A stretch of DNA of 6,163 nt from Candidatus Acidiferrales bacterium (lineage in GTDB: Bacteria; Acidobacteriota; Terriglobia; Acidoferrales; UBA7541): NCBI GenBank assembly GCA_030043155.1, contig JASHYE010000019.1:1-6163 (forward strand), written 5' to 3'. Of this stretch, positions 1 through 5,671 are shown piece after piece (position 1 is the stretch's first letter; the number at the start of each line of letters is the position of its first letter). The notes under the pieces are model-generated. The model made no database searches, was not told where the DNA came from, and saw only the letters and a program-made list of their open reading frames with translations. Position numbers and translations under genes: made by a program.

Positions 1-272
1 TCATATGCATTCGAGTAATCGCCAAGAGAAGGGCTGTAGGTCTCGGGGTCAATATCGGCGTAGATGCACTTCGCACCCGCGAAAATCACTGCACCTGGCA
101 CCATGGCGCAGGTGTATCCGGGAATAATGACGCCGTCACCGGGCCCGATGCCGAGCGCCTTCAGCGAGCCATAAAGACCGACTCGTGCCTTCCAGAAAGT
201 GAACATAAGACGGGAAGGAGACCCGCTGAGGAGGGCGCCCTGTGCGGGTGCGGATTGAGAAAGCTGCACCAT
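1..272 (-). CDS. DegT/DnrJ/EryC1/StrS-family sugar aminotransferase, N-terminal part (3' truncated by window edge)
   Basis: PLP-dependent aminotransferases of this family convert nucleotide-linked keto-sugars into amino sugars for surface polysaccharides. Reading the minus strand from the ATG at 270-272 gives 90 codons plus two bases, open to the window edge. The section FWKARVGLYGSLKALGIG (26-43) followed by GPGDGVIIPGYTCAMVPGAV (43-62) and AKCIYADIDPETYS (67-80) is the characteristic start of the fold: a helix, the P-G/A-Y-T-C strand, and the AxPVxVDIDPxTY-like turn. The PLP lysine lies outside the window, so activity cannot be judged. The start codon is 3 nt after the deacetylase stop. The nearest purine-rich stretch (GAGG) is about 20 nt upstream, too far to be good, so translation is probably coupled. 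The first 22 residues are weakly conserved in character, and the in-frame ATG at codon 23 is an alternative start. The sugar substrate is unknown. Confidence 0.87.
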   Translation of the reverse strand, partial: MVQLSQSAPAQGALLSGSPSRLMFTFWKARVGLYGSLKALGIGPGDGVIIPGYTCAMVPGAVIFAGAKCIYADIDPETYSPSLGDYSNAY

Positions 273-275
273 TGT

Positions 276-1217
276 CTATTTTTTTAGGGAAACCTCTGCG
301 GTACCGCCTTCGCTATGAATCGCAGCAGCTGGCATCGGTGCCATTCTTTGCAGGCCACTCAGGATTTTGTCGCGATTCGCTATTCCGGCGTGACCCTCCT
401 GAATCAGGTGCTCGAAGCTGCTCATTGGAAATTCCGCAAGCAATCTGTCGATTTTCGGCATAGTGGAGTTTAGATTGACGTAGCTTTTGAACCGGCGCTT
501 CCAATTCATAGACATTCGCGGTTGCCCAGGATCGATTTCGCGCGGATGAACATAGAAAATCACTGGACGGCCCTCGCTCAGGAGCTTGCGAGTCATGTGA
601 CAAATTACGGGACTGGGAAATAGCCGTAAATAGCCACCGCCAAAAAAGCAAATATTCCTGCCCATGACTTCAGCAACAGAGACAGGAAATTCGAAGAGCT
701 TCCCGGCCGGCCGCGTGATCCAAAACGGGGCGGTCCTTTCGCCGGACATTCCTCCGTGACCTCGTTCGGCGGGAAACACAGATGAGTCATAAATGTAGCC
801 TGCTTCAATCAGCTTGTCGAAAAACCAACCGGTATCTTGCGTTACCGAGAATCCAGCCGACCGATAACCCCAGACGGAACGGCCGGCAGCGTCCTCCAGA
901 ATTTTCTTGGAGCGGACGGCATCCTGATAGAACGCATCCGGACTCAATTGATAGACGAGTTTGTGGGCATAACCGTGTGAGGCGATCTCATGCCCTTGGC
1001 CCACGGCTTCTTTAACGAGGGAGGGAAATCTTTCCGCGACCCATGCGAGGAAGAAACATGTTACGGTTACGCCTTTTTCCGCGAACTTTTCAAGAAGTGC
1101 GCGAAAATTCCGCTCAACACGGGACGGCATGCCATCCCAATCGGCCAAATCGGGTGTGGAGGGAACATCTAAGATGTGAAACCAGTCTTCAACATCCACA
1201 GAGAACACGCATCCCAT
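276..1217 (-). CDS. Polysaccharide deacetylase, NodB fold with DUF3473-like C-terminus (XrtA-system type)
   Basis: A 313-residue metal-dependent carbohydrate esterase 4-like enzyme, probably removing acetyl groups from the exopolysaccharide or its precursor. The N-terminus FSVDVEDWFH (5-14) supplies the acidic metal/catalytic motif (D8, E10, D11) in the form typical of this subfamily. The zinc ligands are H81 and H85 in SHGYAH (80-85). WGYRSAGFSV (116-125) is motif 3 with R119, and FYVHPREIDP (221-230) supplies the late catalytic His (H224). GGGYLRLFP (193-201) and the HPREID region mark the DUF3473 extension seen in exosortase A-associated deacetylases. There is no signal peptide, so the protein is predicted cytoplasmic unless exported another way; this is common in the subfamily. 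The last 25 or so residues are low-complexity and end SLKK, encoded over a run of seven A. The gene ends in TAG at 276-278, and the aminotransferase follows in the same frame after one codon. Confidence 0.92.
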   Translation of the reverse strand: MGCVFSVDVEDWFHILDVPSTPDLADWDGMPSRVERNFRALLEKFAEKGVTVTCFFLAWVAERFPSLVKEAVGQGHEIASHGYAHKLVYQLSPDAFYQDAVRSKKILEDAAGRSVWGYRSAGFSVTQDTGWFFDKLIEAGYIYDSSVFPAERGHGGMSGERTAPFWITRPAGKLFEFPVSVAEVMGRNICFFGGGYLRLFPSPVICHMTRKLLSEGRPVIFYVHPREIDPGQPRMSMNWKRRFKSYVNLNSTMPKIDRLLAEFPMSSFEHLIQEGHAGIANRDKILSGLQRMAPMPAAAIHSEGGTAEVSLKK

Positions 1218-1220
1218 GAA

Positions 1221-2435
1221 TCAGTTTCCCTCAGCTTGGGCGTCGTCTGTCCGGGTCAGTCGGTCGCGATCGGCACTTTGGTGGCCTCGGGATAAGACTG
1301 CTACGTCCCAAACCGCAAAGCGCCTGCCAAGGCAAGCCTGAATGACTCCTATTACTGCGGCCAGGCTAACCAGCAGAAAGTAAAAAGGTATTGTGAAGAT
1401 CGCGCCCCCCTGCCGCTGCTTCAAACTGAGCATCCAGCCAGACAGCGCCAAAATGTAGAAGACAAACTGAAGACCCAGCAGAAGAGCGAAAAGAGGATGC
1501 CGACACAGCATCGCACTGCTGATAAGGATTCCCGCCATTGGTACGAGCGACATCCAACGCATCACCTTTCGAGAAATAAATTGCCAAGCTCGAAACCCAG
1601 CGAGGCAGCGGTGCAACCTCCAGAGTCCCAGAACGCCCTGTCCACAAATCCGCCGCTTACGATTAAATTCCTCGCGCGATGACCGCATCGCCTTTTCCAG
1701 AGCCCAAGCTGCCGGATCACAAAGCAGTGCGTAACCTTGACTACCAATCCAAAACGGCAATTCCAAATCATTGGCCAGGTCAGGCTCGAGGACATGAAAA
1801 AGGGAGCGACGTATAACAAAAAGCGAGCCGTCACAGACAATCACCGATCCCACCCGACTCTCCATCCCTGTTACGACGAACTCGTAATTCAAGTACGCTC
1901 GCGTTCCGGAGATGACTGGCAATTCTTTTTCATCTGCCTGGGTGTGCTCGGTTCCTGTGACGCAACCGACGCGAGGATCGCCAAAATGACGCACCATGCT
2001 GCTCAGGCAATTTTTGCCGATATGCGAATTGGCATCAGAGAACAACAGCAACTCTCCCGTGGCAATCTTCGATAGCCGGTTTAGCGCTTCATTCTTCCCA
2101 ACACGGTTTTTCATTCGCACATATCTCAACCGCGGATCTCCGATATTTTGCAGAATTTCATCCGTACGATCCTCGGATGCATCCGAAGCCACGATCACTT
2201 CCAACTGCTCGGAAGGATAGTTCCAGGAGAGCGTTTCGCGAATTTTCCACTCGATATCTTTTTCCTCATTGCGGGCGGAAATTAGTACTGAGACTTTTGG
2301 AACATAATCAGATGTTGTCTGCAGCTCGAATTTCCGCCAGATCACAGCTAACCATAACAATAGCGGGTATCCTGCGTAGACATAGACGAGCCACGCAACG
2401 CTGAGCCAAAAAACTGTAATCCAAAACATTGTCAT
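1221..2435 (-). CDS. Membrane-anchored family 2 glycosyltransferase (CESA-like)
   Basis: A 404-residue inner-membrane GT-A glycosyltransferase that probably adds a sugar from a nucleotide donor to the growing lipid-linked repeat unit on the cytoplasmic side. An N-terminal membrane helix (about 5-33, with the family-typical VYAGYPLLLW) leads to the catalytic domain, which opens with VSVLISARNEE (48-58). It continues with ASDASEDRTDEI (83-94; D85 and D89 for nucleotide binding), GKNEALN (113-119), and FSDANS (132-137), the DxD-equivalent metal site. NDLELP (222-227) sits where the catalytic acidic motif is expected, and RKRRICGQG (259-267) is a degenerate QxxRW-type motif. Three C-terminal helices (about 293-312, 315-337, 347-368) precede a charged tail. 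Donor and acceptor cannot be predicted. ATG at 2435 overlaps the upstream stop (ATGA) and its Shine-Dalgarno is poor, so translation probably depends on coupling; a second ATG at 2429 is possible. It stops 3 nt before the deacetylase. Confidence 0.9.
   Translation of the reverse strand: MTMFWITVFWLSVAWLVYVYAGYPLLLWLAVIWRKFELQTTSDYVPKVSVLISARNEEKDIEWKIRETLSWNYPSEQLEVIVASDASEDRTDEILQNIGDPRLRYVRMKNRVGKNEALNRLSKIATGELLLFSDANSHIGKNCLSSMVRHFGDPRVGCVTGTEHTQADEKELPVISGTRAYLNYEFVVTGMESRVGSVIVCDGSLFVIRRSLFHVLEPDLANDLELPFWIGSQGYALLCDPAAWALEKAMRSSREEFNRKRRICGQGVLGLWRLHRCLAGFRAWQFISRKVMRWMSLVPMAGILISSAMLCRHPLFALLLGLQFVFYILALSGWMLSLKQRQGGAIFTIPFYFLLVSLAAVIGVIQACLGRRFAVWDVAVLSRGHQSADRDRLTRTDDAQAEGN
1228..1232 (-). 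promoter_or_regulatory. Ribosome binding site (GAGGG) for the deacetylase
   Basis: GAGGG on the minus strand lies 10 nt before the ATG at 1217, within the last codons of the glycosyltransferase. It supports ATG at 1217 over the in-frame GTG two codons later, although that GTG cannot be excluded. Confidence 0.55.
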
Positions 2436-3826
2436 CGAGAGCCCCGGCTCAGCAAGAGGGTCTTTATCGTCCGAAACAGGATGAGCAGATCGAGGCCTAC
2501 GGAGATGTTCTTTATATAAAAGAGATCGTAGGCGAGTTTATCGACATTGTCCTCGATCGTGGCGCAATATCCTCGGTTGATCTGGGCCCATCCGGTCGCG
2601 CCGGGTTTGACAGTCCATCGCTGACGATAAAATGGGATCTTGTCCACACATTCTTGCTCTTGGTTCGGTACAAATGGGCGCGGACCAACGAAGTACATAT
2701 CGCCCTTCAGAATATTGAAGAGTTGCGGCAGTTCATCCACTCGCGTGATGCGCAGCCAGCGGCCAACGCGGGTAAACCGATCATCCATTTCGGTTGCCGG
2801 CCGATGGTTATCATCACGGTCCGCGCCATCGATCATCGTTCGGAATTTGTACAGAGTGAAAGTCTTCCCGCCCTGGCCGACTCGCTTTTGCTTGAAAATG
2901 ACTGGGCCGCGGGAATCCAGACGAATCGACAACGCGACCAGAGCCATGAGCGGGGAAACCAGGATCAGTCCGATGACCGAAACAGTAAAGGAGAAAACCC
3001 GCTTATAAATGAGGAGCGGTCGGGAAACCTGGAAACCAGGCGAGAAAAGCAGCCAGCTCAAGTGCAGTGACTGCACAGGAACTTTCCCGGTTACGGCCTC
3101 GTATACTTCTGTCCCATCTTGAATCCGGATGCCCTTGCTTTTGAGCTGGAGGAGGGCCTCAACAGGCAATCTGCCGCGACGCTCACCCATCGCCACAATC
3201 ACGCGATTTGCTTTATAAGACTTAACCTGTTGGGCCAATTCCTCGTATTGTTCGTCCTTTGTAAGCTTAGTGAAGCGCTGGTTGCCGTCCTCGAAATGAG
3301 GAAGCTGACCAACAATGCGCAGGCCCAGCTCGGCGCGCGACTCAATCTCGTTCGTCAGCAGCTTGGCAAGCGCTCCGTCTCCCAGCACTAACGTGCGTTC
3401 GGCGAGCTGCGGTAGCGCGTTCATGGCAAGGAACAGTCGCCGCCATACGAGGAGAACAAGAGCTACAAATCCAAATCCAATCAGGAAAATACCACGGCCT
3501 AATTGTAAAGAGGGAAATGCGTAATAGAGAACAGCCAGCAAAATGCAAACCGTGCCGAAGACTTCCACCAGCCGGCTGAAAACCTCACGCTGGTTGCTGA
3601 AAACCAGCGAGTCATACAGGTCGAAATAATACATGCATATGATGAAAATCGCAGCGACGATCCCAATTTTGAGAAAGCCGCGCTCGTAGCTGAGCATTAA
3701 GCGGGCATCATCGGTTCCCAGTCGGGCTATCGTTGCGGCAATGAAGGCGAGGGCAACCCAAAGCGCCTCCGACAGACCCAACAAAAGGGTGCGTGCCGGG
3801 AAATACGCATTGAGAACACGAATCAA
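2432..3826 (-). CDS. Polyprenyl-phosphate sugar-1-phosphate transferase, EpsB/XrtA-system type (initiating glycosyltransferase)
   Basis: A 464-residue inner-membrane enzyme that transfers a sugar-1-phosphate from a nucleotide sugar to undecaprenyl phosphate, starting each repeat unit. About four N-terminal membrane helices (13-36, 52-70, 86-104, 111-132) precede a Rossmann-like central domain opening with TLVLGDGALAKLL (145-157). The C-terminal bacterial sugar transferase domain starts with a hydrophobic helix (277-300) containing the Ser-Pro pair at 291-292 seen in this fold. Conserved motifs are KRVGQGGKTFTLYKFRTM (314-331), the catalytic Asp-Glu pair D364-E365 in TRVDELPQLFNILKGD, GPRPF (381-385) and WTVKPGATGWAQIN (404-417). 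The N-terminus MIRVLNAYFPARTLLL resembles the exosortase A-associated family (TIGR03013) as remembered. The sugar substrate cannot be told from sequence. The start is TTG at 3826, chosen because a GGAGG site lies 7 nt upstream, the N-terminus fits the family, and the kinase stop overlaps it (TTGA). It overlaps the next gene by ATGA. Confidence 0.92.
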   Translation of the reverse strand: MIRVLNAYFPARTLLLGLSEALWVALAFIAATIARLGTDDARLMLSYERGFLKIGIVAAIFIICMYYFDLYDSLVFSNQREVFSRLVEVFGTVCILLAVLYYAFPSLQLGRGIFLIGFGFVALVLLVWRRLFLAMNALPQLAERTLVLGDGALAKLLTNEIESRAELGLRIVGQLPHFEDGNQRFTKLTKDEQYEELAQQVKSYKANRVIVAMGERRGRLPVEALLQLKSKGIRIQDGTEVYEAVTGKVPVQSLHLSWLLFSPGFQVSRPLLIYKRVFSFTVSVIGLILVSPLMALVALSIRLDSRGPVIFKQKRVGQGGKTFTLYKFRTMIDGADRDDNHRPATEMDDRFTRVGRWLRITRVDELPQLFNILKGDMYFVGPRPFVPNQEQECVDKIPFYRQRWTVKPGATGWAQINRGYCATIEDNVDKLAYDLFYIKNISVGLDLLILFRTIKTLLLSRGSR

Positions 3827-4701
3827 GCGTTCGCCTCCGCAGAATTTTCAGCAGGGCCCCCGTTTTTTGAGATTGCCGGGGCGCCGTACCGTTTGTCGTA
3901 GTAGTTCACACGATCGAATTCGGTAGCGCCATTGAGGACGACGCCGATGATCTTTGGACTATCCAGACCGGCGAGGCCCTTTTTCAGCGCTTTGACAGGG
4001 GTAATGTTTTCGCGAACCACCAGCAGACTTCCATCTACCAGGTGATTCCATATGTTGGCATCGGCCATTGGTTGCAGAGGAGTCGAATCAACCACGATCC
4101 AATCGAAAAGGCCGCTCAACTGCGCAAGGTTGTCCGCGAAACGTGTTGACTGCAAGATTTCTGCAGGCTCTTCCGATCGCTCTCCAGCCGGCAGATACCA
4201 AAGGGGAAGATCCGCCACATGGTAAACGAAGTCAGCAAAACTGGCCTTCGGCTCCTTCCACCAGTGACAAAGGCCCTTCAAGTGGCTCAGGCCGAGTAGG
4301 GCATGCAGGCTTGGGTTATGGAGGTCTCCCTCCACCAACAGTACACGGTCCTGCGAATGGCGAGCGAGCGCGACGGCAAGATTCGCCGCAATTACGGTTT
4401 TACCTTCATCGACGACACTGCTAGTCACTTGTATTGACTTGATCTCCCGCTGCAAACGGAGATTGCGCAATCGTGTGACAAGCACCCGAAATTTTTCCGC
4501 TGGCAAACCCTGGGGTTCGGTCAACGCAACCAAGTGGCTGTCTGCAGCGAGTCGCAGCTGAACCGTCTGCATTGCCTGCAGCGTGAATGCACCAACCTCA
4601 ATAGGGGCAGGCGCTTGAGGGCGGGCGTCCTCGGTCATTACGGTTCCGCTTTGTCGATTTTCGAGCTCGGACTTGCGCAACGCTTCGTATAGGCGGCTCA
4701 T
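3823..4701 (-). CDS. CpsD/CapB-type bacterial tyrosine kinase (BY-kinase) with divergent nucleotide-binding motifs
   Basis: A 292-residue cytoplasmic P-loop protein of the ParA/MinD-like BY-kinase family. Such kinases autophosphorylate on a C-terminal tyrosine cluster and cycle with a Wzz partner to control EPS export. The N-terminus MSRLYEALRKSE is typical of stand-alone kinases in such loci. The P-loop reads SSVVDEGKT (94-102), with K101 and T102 kept but Val-Asp where Pro-Gly is usual. Walker A' reads LLVEGDLHNPSLH (121-133), with Glu for the first Asp and His for the usual Arg. Walker B is WIVVDSTPL (201-209), followed by D214. The oligomerisation motif E-x2-R-x2-R is partial: E69 and R72 are present, V75 replaces the second Arg, and R77 is nearby. 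The C-terminus has a modest Tyr cluster, NYYDKRYG (266-273). There is no membrane segment, so activation would rely on the separate chain-length protein. ATG at 4701 overlaps the ATPase stop (ATGA), with an AGGAG site at 4712-4716, 10 nt upstream. Family assignment is firm; kinase activity is not certain. Confidence 0.9.
   Translation of the reverse strand: MSRLYEALRKSELENRQSGTVMTEDARPQAPAPIEVGAFTLQAMQTVQLRLAADSHLVALTEPQGLPAEKFRVLVTRLRNLRLQREIKSIQVTSSVVDEGKTVIAANLAVALARHSQDRVLLVEGDLHNPSLHALLGLSHLKGLCHWWKEPKASFADFVYHVADLPLWYLPAGERSEEPAEILQSTRFADNLAQLSGLFDWIVVDSTPLQPMADANIWNHLVDGSLLVVRENITPVKALKKGLAGLDSPKIIGVVLNGATEFDRVNYYDKRYGAPAISKNGGPAENSAEANA
3834..3838 (-). promoter_or_regulatory. Strong ribosome binding site (GGAGG) for the TTG-started sugar transferase
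   Basis: The minus strand reads GGAGG followed by 7 nt and then TTG at 3826. This is the best Shine-Dalgarno match among the junctions of the window and lies in the last codons of the kinase gene. It supports the TTG start over any later ATG in the transferase. Confidence 0.8.
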
Positions 4702-5666
4702 TCGGCTTTCACTCCTGACTCAAATCTTGTTTGATCACTCATGGGCTTTTCCACAGAACCATCAAGATCTTCAATCATGCGAAAGAGCGCTTTGAGGGCC
4801 CTCTTTCGCGATTCAGGATCTTCTGCGTCGGCTGGAGACGTGGCCGACGCCACGTCCAGACGAAAGTCTGACGCGACTTCCTGAACAATGTCCTCGCTAA
4901 TTTCCTTCACTTGTTTGGCGTAACCCGCCACGAGCGAGTTTTCGCACAATGTGTTAATCAGTCGAGGAATACCACGCGAGTATTTGTGAATCGCACAAAT
5001 CGCGCTTTGCGTGAAAATGGCGCCGCCATGCGAATTTGCGCCAGCCAGCTCGAGTCTGCGACGGACGTATCCGCTTAACTCGTCCGAGCTCAGTGGCTCC
5101 AAACTGCACCTCAGCCCAACCCGCTGCTTCAACTGTCTCAGGTGCGGAGAATCGAGGCGGCGATCGAGCTCCGGCTGACCGACGAGCACAATCTGGAGGA
5201 GCTTCTGCTGCGAAGTCTCCAGATTCGTCAGCAGACGGACTTCTTCCAGCAGTTCCCAACTGAGCAACTGCGCTTCATCAATGACAAGCACAGCGGTCGA
5301 GCCGCGCCGGAAACGAGCGATCAGATAGCTGTTCAAGTGCGCGAGCATTTCGCTTTTCGTTCGACCGCTCATGGGCAGACGCAGATCCGTCAGCATGTAT
5401 CTCAGAAAGTCCGGCACAGACAAACGCGGATTGAACACGTAGGCAAAAGCAATTTCACTGCGGTTCAGAGAATCGAGCAAGCACCGGACCAGGAGAGTCT
5501 TCCCAGTGCCAACCTCGCCTGTCACGACGACGACTCCCTTTCGCCGTTGGACACCGTAATTCAGGTTGGCCAGCGCCTCGTTGTGCCGAGGAGTCGGATA
5601 GAAGAAATACGGATCGGGACTGATTTCAAATGGATTCCGAGTCAGCCCGTAGAATTTCCTGTACAT
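4698..5666 (-). CDS. ExeA-like AAA ATPase of the XrtA/EPS-locus type
   Basis: A 322-residue cytoplasmic AAA+ ATPase of the ExeA/GspA-like family. It carries an N-terminal FYGLTRNPFEISPDP signature (5-19), Walker A GEVGTGKT (50-57), Walker B VLVIDEAQ (126-133), a sensor-1-like LVGQPEL strand (161-167), a candidate arginine finger at R182 in LKQRV, and a sensor-2 motif SRGIPRLIN (230-238). All key ATPase residues are present. After about 270 the tail becomes Ala/Ser/Pro/Asp-rich and ends in a basic amphipathic helix and an acidic region; there is no peptidoglycan-binding domain as in full ExeA. Homologues occur next to chain-length and tyrosine-kinase genes in exosortase A EPS loci, where they are thought to energise or regulate assembly; the exact role is unknown. 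The ATG at 5666 has a GAGGA ribosome binding site (5675-5679) 8 nt upstream, lying inside the end of the chain-length gene. It overlaps the kinase gene by 4 nt (ATGA). The DNA for residues 271-298 holds several inverted repeats (see separate entry). Confidence 0.92.
   Translation of the reverse strand: MYRKFYGLTRNPFEISPDPYFFYPTPRHNEALANLNYGVQRRKGVVVVTGEVGTGKTLLVRCLLDSLNRSEIAFAYVFNPRLSVPDFLRYMLTDLRLPMSGRTKSEMLAHLNSYLIARFRRGSTAVLVIDEAQLLSWELLEEVRLLTNLETSQQKLLQIVLVGQPELDRRLDSPHLRQLKQRVGLRCSLEPLSSDELSGYVRRRLELAGANSHGGAIFTQSAICAIHKYSRGIPRLINTLCENSLVAGYAKQVKEISEDIVQEVASDFRLDVASATSPADAEDPESRKRALKALFRMIEDLDGSVEKPMSDQTRFESGVKAE
4777..4859 (-). repeat. Cluster of inverted repeats / candidate structured RNA inside the ATPase 3' end
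   Basis: Several perfect inverted repeats are packed into about 83 bp. (a) GACGTGGC 4837-4844 with GCCACGTC 4849-4856 (8 bp, 4-nt loop); on the transcript this can extend to an 11-bp stem over 4832-4859 with a 2-nt bulge. (b) GCGTCGGC 4825-4832 with GCCGACGC 4843-4850 (8 bp, 10-nt loop), which competes with (a) for the same bases. (c) GCGAAAGAG 4779-4787 with CTCTTTCGC 4801-4809 (9 bp, 13-nt loop), extendable by an AT pair past a bulged C. (d) The palindrome GAGGGCCCTC at 4794-4803, overlapping (c). All lie in codons for the poorly conserved ATPase tail, and the last arm ends about 75 nt before the kinase ATG. No U-run follows, so it is not a standard terminator. The repeats are seen directly; a function is inference. 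Confidence 0.5.
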
Positions 5667-5671
5667 GGATC

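Noticed and set aside
279..285. A run of seven T on the plus strand (A on the coding strand), considered as a terminator tail.
   Set aside because: On the transcribed strand it is an A-run, not a U-run, it has no GC-rich hairpin before it, and it is immediately followed by the next gene of the operon.
706..713. A GGCCGGCC-type palindromic patch in the deacetylase gene.
   Set aside because: It is a short GC-rich palindrome inside a well-conserved coding region, with no repeat partner or context.
2173..2186. A perfect 14-bp palindrome, TCGGATGCATCCGA.
   Set aside because: It falls exactly on the codons of the conserved SDASE motif of the glycosyltransferase, and one such palindrome is not unexpected by chance in 6 kb. 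There is no promoter context to make it an operator.
2439..2450. A short inverted repeat, GAGCCCCGGCTC, just upstream of the glycosyltransferase start.
   Set aside because: The stem is only 4-5 bp with a 2-4 nt loop, and it lies in the last codons of the transferase. It is too small to claim as a translation-control hairpin or a terminator.
2429..3070. A 213-codon open frame on the plus strand opposite the sugar transferase.
   Set aside because: It is antisense to a gene with clear catalytic motifs along its length; its translation is rich in charged and polar residues with no recognisable domain, and it has no neighbours on that strand. It is a shadow of GC-biased coding sequence.
4319..4334. 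A 6-bp inverted repeat, TGGAGG/CCTCCA, in the kinase gene.
   Set aside because: It is short enough to be expected many times by chance and overlaps the Walker A' codons.
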